From assembly GCA_017454585.1 (NCBI GenBank), contig JAFTCU010000018.1, positions 1 through 8,021 on the forward strand: 8,021 nt of DNA, read 5' to 3'. Source of the stretch: Thermoguttaceae bacterium (GTDB taxonomy: Bacteria > Planctomycetota > Planctomycetia > Pirellulales > Thermoguttaceae). Under the pieces are notes generated by a model, which saw only the letters and a program-made list of their open reading frames with translations, was not told the origin of the DNA and searched no databases. Shown here piece by piece: positions 1 through 6,821 of this stretch (positions within the stretch are counted from its first letter, which is position 1; each line of letters begins with the position of its first letter). Made by a program: the position numbers and the translations under genes.

Positions 1-1
1 G

Positions 2-3000
2 ACCATCCGTCTGACCGACATCACCAACTCTCCGACCGACTCGAGCGGCAAGCTGAACAACATCAGCGGCATGACGCTCGCTCTGGACCACTCCACCGTC
101 GCGATGGGAGACACGCTTTCCATTACGTCGGGCGGTCTGTATGTGGACCAGAACTCGACGCTCTCCCCGACCGGAAGCCTGAGCGCGTCGAATAACTCAA
201 CGATCGAGATCCAGCACGACTACACGAACACCAACCCCACGACGCTCGACCAGAGCACGATGTACGTGAACGGGAATTTCACCGGGGCGCTCACCGCGTC
301 GAATGCGTCCGGCGTGACCGTGACGGGCGATCATTCCGGCGACATGGAAATCTCCGGCCTCTCCAACGTCCAGGTTGCGGGCGTGACCAGGCTCGACGGC
401 AGCACACTGACCGTCAAGGGGAGCCAGGTCGATGAGGAATACGGTGCGCAGTACCGTTCCATCCTTTCCACCCCTCAAATCAAAGGGAACGGCACGATCA
501 ACCTCTCCGAAGGCGCTCTGATCACCGCGAACGACGGCGACGATGAAACCGCCAGCGCTTCGGACGATCTGCTCATCCAGACCGACGGCGGCGATCTGAC
601 GCTCAACATCACGACCGAAGAGGGCGGCTACATCCAGCCCAACGGCGCGCTGACGATGAAGGCCACGGACGGCAACAATCTGAACGTGAACATGGACGGC
701 GAGGGTTGGATCCAGCCCCAGGCCGGTAACCTCTCGCTTTTGGCCGATGAGGGTTCCAAACTGAACATCGACGCGAAGGGCATGTACGAAAACGAAGGCC
801 AGACGATCGGGCAGGCGGTCTTCACGACCAACGCGGACGCCATCGTCGGCGGGAACGGTGAAGTCAACATCACCCTGAAAGACGCGGCCTCGCTCGACTC
901 CTGCGGGAACATGACCCTCGGCACCGGGTCCGGAACCGTGAACGTGAACCTCGAAGCCGAAAACTGGGGCTACATGCAGGTCGGGATCCAGGGCCAGGAA
1001 CAGTCCAAACTCACGATCGGGACGGAAAACTCGACCGTGAACATGACGATCAACGAGAACAACTCGGTCAGCGGCGACGCCGGGATCATCGCGGCGGCCG
1101 ATGCGGGCTCCACGGCCAACATCACGCTCAACGGCGGAGCTATCATGGGCGGGTCCTTCGTTTCCGGCTCCGGGTACATCTACAACGATTTCGTCTTGGG
1201 CAAAGCCGGCACGGCCTCGCTTACGGGCACTGGCAGCGTGGCGGGCAAAAACCTCATCGTCGGCCAGGAAGACGGCAGTAACGCCGAGCTGAAAACGAAA
1301 GGAAGCATCTACGCCCAAAACCTCGTCGCCGGCGAGCAGGAAGGAAGCGGCGGCACCGTCGAATTCGGCGACCCGAACTCCACGTTCGTCCTTTACGGCT
1401 CGAACGCCCCGCTTGAGGAAGACCTCAAGGCCGAAGGTAACGGCTCAATCACCCTGAAGGACCTTTACGGCACGGACGAAACCGGCGCGCTGAACTCCTA
1501 CGCCCTGCTCGATCAGAACGCCCAGATGGCGGCCAAAGACGTGGCGGTCGAGGCCTCGTTCCTTCAGATGAATAACGGCTCGAAAATCAACGCCGCCAAC
1601 GATTTGACCGTTTCCGACGGCACGTACATCAATTTCGGCCCGAAAGCCGAGCTGAACGGCAAGACGGTAAACATCACCGACACCACGCTGAGCCTGACGG
1701 GTGCGGACTCCCGGATCACCGCCGACGACGTGACCATCACGAACAGTTTCGTGGACGCATACCAGGATGGTTACCACGCTAACGGCCTGAACGTCAACGG
1801 GAATCTGACCTTCGACAAATCGGCCTACTCGCTGGTCCTGAACCCGGACGGAACTGCAACCTCGCCAATTACGGTCACGGACGGTGCGTTAACGATCCAG
1901 AACGGGTCGGAACTTTACTGGGGCTTCACCGGTGACATTACGACCGACACGGAATGGGCCATTGCCACGGCGGATGAGGGAATCACAGGCGAGTGGAAAC
2001 TCCCGGATGAAGAAACCTCCCCTGACAAAGAAACACTCTTCCGCTACAGCCAGCGGATCGAGACGGACTCCGAAACGGGCGCCGCGACGCAGTACCTCGG
2101 GCTTTCCCTGAATGAGCATTTCTTCAACGTTCGTGCGAACTCGCTGCAACTGGCGCGCCAGAGCCTATGGAACACCGTCGAAGATCGCATTTCGTGGAAC
2201 GCTGGCAACAGCGCGTACCTCGGTCCCAAATCGCCTTTCAACAGTTATAACGAGCAATATTCTGCGTGGTTCAAGGCCGGCTACCGCGGCATGAACGCCA
2301 AAGGCCGCGACGGTTACGACATGGATGCGTTTAACCTCGCCATCGGTATGGATTGCGCTTTTGAGGATTATTTCGCCGCCGGCGCGTTCTTCCACTACGG
2401 GAATCCCGAACTCAAGGAAGACCATGAAACCGCCAGCGCGGATAACTATTCCTTCGGTATTTACGCCGGTTACAAGCTGTGGGCTGGTTTTGAACTCAAA
2501 GGAATGTTGAGCTATACGCTTTCCGATTACGATATGGAACGTAACCTGACAGATTTCGGAAGCGCCAAATCGTCGTTTAGAGGTTCCGGCCTGACAGCCA
2601 GCGCAGAAATTGCCCGACCGTTCTTCTTCAACCGGCTCGTCATTCGCCCGCTCTTTGCAGTGGATACGGAATGTATCTGGCAGGATGAAGCAATCGAAGA
2701 AGGAAGCTACGCCCTGTTTTACAAGAAGAACGACGACACTTGGACATACGCCAGAATGGGTGGAAAACTCGACTTTGCGCCAACTGACACTCTGGTCCTG
2801 AATGTAAAAGCGTTCTACGCCATTCAACTCGATGATTCGGGACCGACCACTTCCGAGGCCCGTTTCGTTAGCACCCGTGACACCATGCAGTGCGTAGGGG
2901 CGTGGCTCGGCGATCATTACTTCAACGTTGGTGCGACACTTTCCTGGATGATTTCCGACAAAGTGACCCTTTTCGGTGGTTATGACGGATACTTTTCCGA

Positions 3001-3049
3001 CCAGTCCAATATTCACAGTGGAAACGGCGGGATCCAGTTTAACTTCTAA
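2..3049 (+). CDS. Autotransporter, 3' part (passenger beta-helix plus C-terminal beta-barrel); start outside window
   Basis: The frame is open from base 2 (residues TIRLTDITNSPTDSSG...) through the ATG at 71 to TAA at 3047-3049, so that ATG is internal and the N-terminus and signal peptide lie upstream of the window; 1015 residues are visible. Residues 1 to about 690 are rich in Thr, Asn, Gly and Asp, with alternating hydrophobic positions and almost no Cys, as in a surface-exposed right-handed beta-helix passenger. Residues about 704-733 (NEHFFNVRANSLQLARQSLW onward) look like the helical linker that threads the pore. Residues about 753-1015 (263 aa, usual barrel size) show amphipathic strands with aromatic girdles and end in IQFNF, the terminal Phe expected of an outer-membrane barrel. 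Family knowledge: such barrels insert through the BAM complex and display the passenger on the surface. Passenger function (adhesin or other) cannot be read; no protease triad is evident. Base composition drops near the barrel junction (see findings). Confidence 0.87.
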   Translation, partial: TIRLTDITNSPTDSSGKLNNISGMTLALDHSTVAMGDTLSITSGGLYVDQNSTLSPTGSLSASNNSTIEIQHDYTNTNPTTLDQSTMYVNGNFTGALTASNASGVTVTGDHSGDMEISGLSNVQVAGVTRLDGSTLTVKGSQVDEEYGAQYRSILSTPQIKGNGTINLSEGALITANDGDDETASASDDLLIQTDGGDLTLNITTEEGGYIQPNGALTMKATDGNNLNVNMDGEGWIQPQAGNLSLLADEGSKLNIDAKGMYENEGQTIGQAVFTTNADAIVGGNGEVNITLKDAASLDSCGNMTLGTGSGTVNVNLEAENWGYMQVGIQGQEQSKLTIGTENSTVNMTINENNSVSGDAGIIAAADAGSTANITLNGGAIMGGSFVSGSGYIYNDFVLGKAGTASLTGTGSVAGKNLIVGQEDGSNAELKTKGSIYAQNLVAGEQEGSGGTVEFGDPNSTFVLYGSNAPLEEDLKAEGNGSITLKDLYGTDETGALNSYALLDQNAQMAAKDVAVEASFLQMNNGSKINAANDLTVSDGTYINFGPKAELNGKTVNITDTTLSLTGADSRITADDVTITNSFVDAYQDGYHANGLNVNGNLTFDKSAYSLVLNPDGTATSPITVTDGALTIQNGSELYWGFTGDITTDTEWAIATADEGITGEWKLPDEETSPDKETLFRYSQRIETDSETGAATQYLGLSLNEHFFNVRANSLQLARQSLWNTVEDRISWNAGNSAYLGPKSPFNSYNEQYSAWFKAGYRGMNAKGRDGYDMDAFNLAIGMDCAFEDYFAAGAFFHYGNPELKEDHETASADNYSFGIYAGYKLWAGFELKGMLSYTLSDYDMERNLTDFGSAKSSFRGSGLTASAEIARPFFFNRLVIRPLFAVDTECIWQDEAIEEGSYALFYKKNDDTWTYARMGGKLDFAPTDTLVLNVKAFYAIQLDDSGPTTSEARFVSTRDTMQCVGAWLGDHYFNVGATLSWMISDKVTLFGGYDGYFSDQSNIHSGNGGIQFNF
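596..1178 (+). repeat. Seven imperfect passenger repeats (about 25-34 codons each)
   Basis: Within the autotransporter passenger, a short strand motif of the form [LVA]-N/T-[VIM]-[NDT]-[LMIA] recurs with codon starts near 596 (LTLNI), 680 (LNVNM), 761 (LNIDA), 863 (VNITL), 938 (VNVNL), 1037 (VNMTI) and 1115 (ANITL). Spacings are 28, 27, 34, 25, 33 and 26 codons. The first two units also share YIQPNG/WIQPQAG followed by ALTMKA/NLSLLA. The pattern fits coils of a beta-helix. It is diverged at the DNA level, so it is a protein repeat rather than a recent tandem duplication. Confidence 0.5.
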
Positions 3050-3054
3050 ACAGT

Positions 3055-3168
3055 GTGGATGGTTGAGAGTGGGGGGTGGAGTTGACGCTCTGGCGTTACG
3101 TTGCCTGAAAAAAGAGTGTACCCTATAAAAAGCCGAAGGCTTTTCCAACTCCACTCTCAACAATCCAC
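3055..3168. repeat. Inverted-repeat element, copy 1 (heptamer arms, 75-nt core)
   Basis: The element begins 5 nt after the autotransporter stop codon. Left-arm segments GTGGAT (3055-3060), GTTGAGAG (3062-3069) and TGGAGTTG (3077-3084) pair in order with ATCCAC (3163-3168), CTCTCAAC (3154-3161) and CAACTCCA (3146-3153). One mismatch (3061/3162) and a 7-nt G-rich bulge (3070-3076) interrupt the stem. The core 3078-3152 is 75 nt and aligns with 5175-5249 in copy 2. It holds an inner hairpin AAAAGCC-GAA-GGCTTTT (3128-3144) and a second short stem TGACGC/GCGTTA (3083-3088 with 3093-3098, one G-U pair). The arms read as degenerate heptamers in the same phase as copy 2. It may act as a terminator or RNA-processing structure between two transcription units, or be a small non-autonomous mobile repeat. 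No transposase or target-site duplication is apparent. Confidence 0.75.
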
Positions 3169-3186
3169 CCTTTTCTCCCCCCCCTC

Positions 3187-3215
3187 TTGTATTTTTCTCT
3201 CTCTTGTGTTAAACT
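3187..3215 (+). promoter_or_regulatory. Predicted sigma70-like promoter for the deacetylase gene
   Basis: A -35 box TTGTAT (3187-3192) and a -10 box TAAACT (3210-3215) are separated by 17 nt. Transcription would start near 3222, giving a leader of about 37 nt before the ATG at 3259. The boxes and spacing align exactly with the stronger promoter at 5285-5313, and both sit 16-18 nt downstream of an inverted-repeat element and a C/T-rich run. The -35 match is moderate, so confidence rests mainly on that parallel. Confidence 0.55.
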
Positions 3216-3258
3216 GAAGTATTCTGTTTTCATTCACCCTTTAAAATGGACCCGAATC

Positions 3259-5148
3259 ATGAAACACCTCCTTTCATTTATTCTGGCTTTCCTCACGGCG
3301 TGCACGGTTTTCGCCGGGGAACGAACCACCACGATCACAGCCGAGTTTGCCTCCGTTCAGGACGCACAGTCTGCTCAAGTGGAAACACTCGAGCTTCCTC
3401 CCGGCAAGACGCTCGCCGTCGCCTCCCGCTGGGACGATACCAACGGTGACCACTACTTCATGACCGAGACCCTGGCCGAAAACGGGTGGAAAGGGACGTT
3501 CTACCTCAATAAGGTGGACGAGGGCTACCGCAAGAAATTCGTGAAGTTCATGGTCGAAAACGGCTGCTCCGTCGGCTCCCATACGACGAACCACCAGTGG
3601 CTCGGGTCCCTCGTCCCGAACGCCGTCTGGCAGGAGATCGCCGAAAACCGCGTTGTGCTGGAATCCTCGCTGGATCTGCCCGTGACGACGTTCACCTTCC
3701 CGTTCTCGCTCCCCGGCACGCTCAACGACCCCGACTTCGAGCAGAAGATCGGCCAAATGCTCGTCCGCGCCGGGATCAACGGCATGGCCGAACCGCCGAC
3801 CGTGCAGGAGCGCGCCAAGCTCGACCCGAAAGAGTGCGTCACGTGTTGGCTCTTCCGCGCCGACGACGCCAACCCGCAGCTCGAGGTTTTTAACAAGACG
3901 TTCGACCAGGGCGTGAAGGAACTCGAGGCGGGAAACCTCAGCGCGATGGGGCCGTTCTTCGTCCTGGGCGTCCACTCCTGGCAGAAAAAGTCCGGCCCGG
4001 ACGGGTTCCAGCGTCTCTCGAAGATCCTCGCCACCAAAGCGCACGTTCCCGAGTACTGGTACTGCACCGTGGACGAGTACTGCGCGTGGCGGCATAATTT
4101 CCTCAATGCCCAAATCTCCCGCAAAAGCGCGGGCAAAAAGACCGTTGAGTTCACCGTGAAGCGCGCCACCCCGGCAAGCGTCGGCGCCTGCGTCCCGTGT
4201 GGGCTGAAGATCACCCCCGTCCCGAAAAGCGTTACGGTCAAAGGCCGCCGCCTCGACGTCAACCCCGATGGGACGTTCCTCCTCCCGGCGAAAAACGACC
4301 TCCCGGTCCGCATCGGCCTGATGACCGCCGAAAACGGCTTCACCAGCGAGAAGTTCCCAGGCCTGAAAATCCTGACCGGCGTGGACCTCGAGAAAAACGT
4401 CCTGCACTGCGAGGTTGAGACCGAGGATCAGAAAGTCGAAAATCTGGTCTGCACCGTCCGCCTTCCGCTGCGCTGGAAAAACGGCGTTCAGGTGAAACCG
4501 GTCCGGCTGGACTCCAAGGGTAAAACCACGTTTGACCTGGAACTGGGCGAGCAGGATGACGACCCGATCCACGCCTGCGACGCGCTGTACGTCGTGAACC
4601 AGTGCGACTTCCGCCTCAATGGCGAGCCCATGCGCGTCTATAGCACCGTGACGCTTGACCAGCCGGAGATCCAGCAGGCCGTTCCCCGCACCACGGCCAT
4701 GACCGTCGGCGTTTGCGACGAGAAATTTTTCGACGAGGAGAAACTGGCTGCCTCGTCCCGGCTGAACGCGGAGCTTCAGGACCTCGGCGACGAGGAATTC
4801 ACGAAGTGGCTCCCGTGTGACCGCAGTGGGAAGATCGCGCCGTACGTCATGGAATGCCACATCGAGTGGAGCGGCGGAATGGCCGTTTATGCCGTGCAGT
4901 TCGAGGCCGATGCGCAGAATGCCGCCGACTGTACGTTCCAGGTGACCGACCCGTACAATCTGAAGAACGTCTTCCTGAACGGGGAGCCGGTCGAGGTCCA
5001 CCATCACGGCATCACTCTGAAAGCCCAGCCCGGCGTCAACCGCCTGATCTACGTCCTGAAAGGAGCCGGCTATGGCGTCCGAAAGAGCGAGATCAGCCTC
5101 AAAAAAGAGGACGGCGAGATGGTCCGATTCGTGCCGTTCGAGCAATAA
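3259..5148 (+). CDS. Exported polysaccharide deacetylase (NodB-like) family protein with large C-terminal extension
   Basis: The product has 629 aa from ATG at 3259, chosen because it begins a signal peptide (MKHLLSFILAFLTACTVFAG). A TTG 24 codons upstream at 3187 is in frame but lies inside the predicted -35 box. No clear Shine-Dalgarno precedes the ATG. The signal peptide could be cut by signal peptidase I (VFA|G, residues 17-20), or by signal peptidase II at a lipobox LTAC with Cys15. Residues about 50-285 resemble a NodB homology domain. SRWDD (D59, D60) replaces the usual TFDDG motif, HTTNH (H108, H112) is the metal-binding HxxxH-type motif, FPFSLPG (147-153) corresponds to motif 3, and GVHSW (H239) resembles the late catalytic His. 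Family members remove N- or O-acetyl groups from glycans using a divalent metal. Residues about 290-629 are beta-rich, end in a sugar-binding-like sandwich pattern and are not confidently assigned. CxxC pairs occur at 193-196 and 311-314. The gene appears to be monocistronic, bounded by two repeat elements. Confidence 0.75.
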   Translation: MKHLLSFILAFLTACTVFAGERTTTITAEFASVQDAQSAQVETLELPPGKTLAVASRWDDTNGDHYFMTETLAENGWKGTFYLNKVDEGYRKKFVKFMVENGCSVGSHTTNHQWLGSLVPNAVWQEIAENRVVLESSLDLPVTTFTFPFSLPGTLNDPDFEQKIGQMLVRAGINGMAEPPTVQERAKLDPKECVTCWLFRADDANPQLEVFNKTFDQGVKELEAGNLSAMGPFFVLGVHSWQKKSGPDGFQRLSKILATKAHVPEYWYCTVDEYCAWRHNFLNAQISRKSAGKKTVEFTVKRATPASVGACVPCGLKITPVPKSVTVKGRRLDVNPDGTFLLPAKNDLPVRIGLMTAENGFTSEKFPGLKILTGVDLEKNVLHCEVETEDQKVENLVCTVRLPLRWKNGVQVKPVRLDSKGKTTFDLELGEQDDDPIHACDALYVVNQCDFRLNGEPMRVYSTVTLDQPEIQQAVPRTTAMTVGVCDEKFFDEEKLAASSRLNAELQDLGDEEFTKWLPCDRSGKIAPYVMECHIEWSGGMAVYAVQFEADAQNAADCTFQVTDPYNLKNVFLNGEPVEVHHHGITLKAQPGVNRLIYVLKGAGYGVRKSEISLKKEDGEMVRFVPFEQ

Positions 5149-5162
5149 GCTGGGCTTTTTTG

Positions 5163-5268
5163 AGTGAGGAGTTAGGAGTTGACGCTGGCTCGTAACGTTG
5201 GCTTCAGAAAGATTTTAAGCCGTAAAAAGCCAAAGGCTTTTCTAACTCCTAACTCCTAACTCCTCACT
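5163..5268. repeat. Inverted-repeat element, copy 2 (heptamer arms, 75-nt core, followed by T-run)
   Basis: The left arm AGTGAGGAGTTAGGAGTT (5163-5180) is the perfect 18-bp reverse complement of 5251-5268. The right side contains three exact TAACTCC heptamers (5243-5263), so alternative pairing registers exist. The core 5175-5249 is 75 nt, the same length as in copy 1. It shares GGAGTTGACGCT, the CGTTG block, AAAAAGCC-AAGGCTTTTC and AACTCC. The inner hairpin AAAAGCC-AAA-GGCTTTT spans 5225-5241, and a weaker GGCTT/AAGCC stem joins 5200-5204 and 5217-5221. A T-run at 5268-5274 follows the right arm, so the transcript would end as a stem plus U-tract, like an intrinsic terminator with an unusually long loop. 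It starts 14 nt after the deacetylase stop and ends 16 nt before the next -35 box. Confidence 0.82.
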
Positions 5269-5284
5269 TTTTTTCCCTCCCCAC

Positions 5285-5313
5285 TTGACATTCCTCCCCC
5301 CACATGGTAAAAT
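5285..5313 (+). promoter_or_regulatory. Predicted sigma70 promoter for the FAD oxidoreductase / VCBS operon
   Basis: A consensus -35 box TTGACA (5285-5290), a 17-nt spacer and a -10 box TAAAAT (5308-5313, one mismatch to TATAAT) are present. Transcription would start near 5320, leaving a leader of about 65 nt. The site lies directly downstream of repeat copy 2 and its T-run, so it would start a new transcription unit after termination of the upstream one. No clear operator palindrome is seen around it. Confidence 0.78.
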
Positions 5314-5373
5314 TGACTTACTTGATTTTCTGACGTACAAAATTTTCCTCACCCCTTCCTTTTGTGACGAAAC

Positions 5374-5379
5374 AAGGAG
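5374..5379 (+). promoter_or_regulatory. Ribosome binding site of the FAD oxidoreductase gene
   Basis: AAGGAG lies 6 nt before the ATG at 5386, a strong Shine-Dalgarno that fixes the start. The surrounding AGGAGTTA (5375-5382) is the exact complement of the TAACTCCT heptamer found in repeat copy 2 and in the intercistronic tract at 6794-6801. Confidence 0.85.
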
Positions 5380-5385
5380 TTAAAG

Positions 5386-6771
5386 ATGAAACTCAGTGAA
5401 CTCTCGCGCCGTGACTGGTTCAAAAACGTGGGTCTGGGTCTGGGCGCCGCGGCGGTCGGAGTTTCGGCCAGCCAGGACGCCAGCGCCGACTTCGTGACCA
5501 AAAAAGTCGCCCAGCGCGGCACGGAATACACCGGAAAAGACGCGGTCCCGTGCACTTTCTCCGAGGGTAAAGTCTCCCGCCCCGCTTCGGAAATTCCCGC
5601 CGTCAGCGAGACGGACGTTCTGGTCGTCGGCGGCGGTCCCGCGGGTTGCTGTGCCGCCATCGCTGCGGCCCGTGCCGGCGTGAAAGTCACTCTGGTCGAA
5701 CGCTACAATCATTTCGGTGGTCTGGCCACCGGCGGGCTGGTCCTCATCATTCTGGGCCACTGGACGACGAACAAAAACGGCGAAAAAGTCCAGGTCGTTC
5801 AAGGCCTCGGCGAAGAAATGATGCAGCGTCTGGAAAAACTCCCGAACGGTATTTGCAACCGGAACTTCGGCCGCAACCCGACCATCGACGCGGAGGTTTA
5901 CAAGTACCTGCTCGTCGAAATGCTGATGGAATCGAACATCGAACTGTTCCTCCACAGCTGGGCGATCGACGCGATTGTGGACGACTCTCCCGACGCGAAA
6001 ACCGGTAATCCGGTCGTCAAGGGCGCGGTCATTCAGACGAAACTTGGCCCCCAGGCGATCCTCGCCAAACAGGTGATCGATACGACGGGGGACGGCGACG
6101 TTTTCGCTTACGCCGGCTGCGCCTACACGCGCCGTCTGTACCACATCGGTCTGCCGTGCCGTCTGGGAAATACGGACAAAATTCACGTCGAACCGGGCAC
6201 GAAGGTCCCGTACATTGGCGACATTACCCCGATCAAAGGCGTGCGCTGGCTCAACATGCAGGGCCCCGACGCGGACGGGCTGGACGTTCGTGAGCTGACG
6301 AGGCTCGAACTGAACAGCCGCCGCCAGATCTGGAAGAACTACATGAACCTCAAGAATACGCCCGGCTGCGAGGACGTGTTCCTGATGGAGACCGCCCCCC
6401 AGCTCGGCGTCCGCATCACGCGCGTGCTGGAAGGGACCGAAGAAATGACGCTCGAAGGCGCCAAGGCCGGGCAGACGTTCGACTCCTGCGTCGGTTACGG
6501 CGGCGCGTGGCAAGGCGACCACATCGGCTGGCAGATCCCCTACGGCTCGCTGATCTCGAAGAACGTAGAAAACATTCTGACCGGTGGACGCAGTATTTGC
6601 GGCGCCCCCAACATGTCCGAGCTGCTCCGCGTCATTCCGAACTGCTGGTCCTCCGGCCATTCCGCTGGCGTCGCCGCCGCGTGCGCCGTCAAGCAGAACT
6701 GCACCGCCCGTGACGTGAACTTGGACGAAGTTCGCCGCGTGCTGAAAGAACAGGGCGCGTACCTCGGGTAG
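5386..6771 (+). CDS. Tat-exported FAD-dependent oxidoreductase (FAD_oxidored-like)
   Basis: The product has 461 aa. The N-terminus carries a twin-arginine signal, SRRDWFK (residues 7-13), then a glycine/alanine-rich hydrophobic stretch (14-29) and a likely ASA|D cleavage site after residue 34. Export therefore probably follows folding and FAD loading. Residues 77-106 form a Rossmann dinucleotide-binding fold: DVLVVGGGPAG with GxGxxG at G82, G84 and G87, and E105 at the end of the second strand to bind the ribose. GGLATGG follows at 111-117. IDTTGDGDV (231-239) and the C-terminal block around LTGGRSICGA (398-407) match other FAD-contacting segments of this family. Length and layout fit the FAD_oxidored group common in PVC bacteria, whose substrates are mostly unknown; organic acids or sugars are possible. 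No membrane anchor or haem motif is present, so the electron acceptor is unclear. It is probably co-transcribed with the VCBS gene 50 nt downstream. Confidence 0.88.
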   Translation: MKLSELSRRDWFKNVGLGLGAAAVGVSASQDASADFVTKKVAQRGTEYTGKDAVPCTFSEGKVSRPASEIPAVSETDVLVVGGGPAGCCAAIAAARAGVKVTLVERYNHFGGLATGGLVLIILGHWTTNKNGEKVQVVQGLGEEMMQRLEKLPNGICNRNFGRNPTIDAEVYKYLLVEMLMESNIELFLHSWAIDAIVDDSPDAKTGNPVVKGAVIQTKLGPQAILAKQVIDTTGDGDVFAYAGCAYTRRLYHIGLPCRLGNTDKIHVEPGTKVPYIGDITPIKGVRWLNMQGPDADGLDVRELTRLELNSRRQIWKNYMNLKNTPGCEDVFLMETAPQLGVRITRVLEGTEEMTLEGAKAGQTFDSCVGYGGAWQGDHIGWQIPYGSLISKNVENILTGGRSICGAPNMSELLRVIPNCWSSGHSAGVAAACAVKQNCTARDVNLDEVRRVLKEQGAYLG

Positions 6772-6773
6772 AA

Positions 6774-6805
6774 AACTCCTAACTGCTCACTCCTAACTCC
6801 TAACT
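6774..6805. repeat. Intercistronic heptamer tract (unpaired half-element)
   Basis: Four heptamers in a row, AACTCCT, AACTGCT, CACTCCT and AACTCCT, plus a partial AACT fill the gap that starts 2 nt after the oxidoreductase stop codon. The unit is the same as the right arm of repeat copy 2 in circular permutation. No purine-rich left arm, core or inner hairpin is present in this gap. It may be a relic of a decayed element or an independent heptamer expansion. It ends 5 nt before the GG of the next ribosome binding site. Confidence 0.8.
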
Positions 6806-6821
6806 GAAAAAAGGTTTCCCC

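Noticed and set aside
71..73. ATG at 71 as the autotransporter start
   Set aside because: The frame is open upstream to base 2, no ribosome binding site precedes it and no signal peptide follows, so it is an internal Met.
197..1318. Minus-strand open frame of 373 codons in the passenger region
   Set aside because: It is a by-product of the repetitive Asn/Thr/Asp codons of the autotransporter and lacks a start context and domains.
3187..3258. TTG at 3187 as the deacetylase start
   Set aside because: It would place 24 non-signal-like residues before a good signal peptide and coincides with the predicted -35 box.
3246..3449. Overlapping 67-codon frame at the start of the deacetylase gene
   Set aside because: It is out of frame inside a well-supported gene, has no ribosome binding site and no recognisable features.
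3274..5145. Long open frame (623 codons) on the minus strand opposite the deacetylase
   Set aside because: It mirrors the real gene almost end to end, has no signal or recognisable domain, and its Val/Arg/Asp/Leu-rich composition is what C-ending codon bias produces on the opposite strand.
5147..5161. Small hairpin AAGC-TGG-GCTT plus T-run as a terminator right at the deacetylase stop
   Set aside because: The 4-bp stem is too weak to stand alone; the larger repeat copy 2 with its own T-run is a better candidate.
5243..5263. CRISPR-like reading of the tandem heptamers
   Set aside because: The units are 7 nt with no spacers; they are simple tandem repeats forming a palindrome arm.
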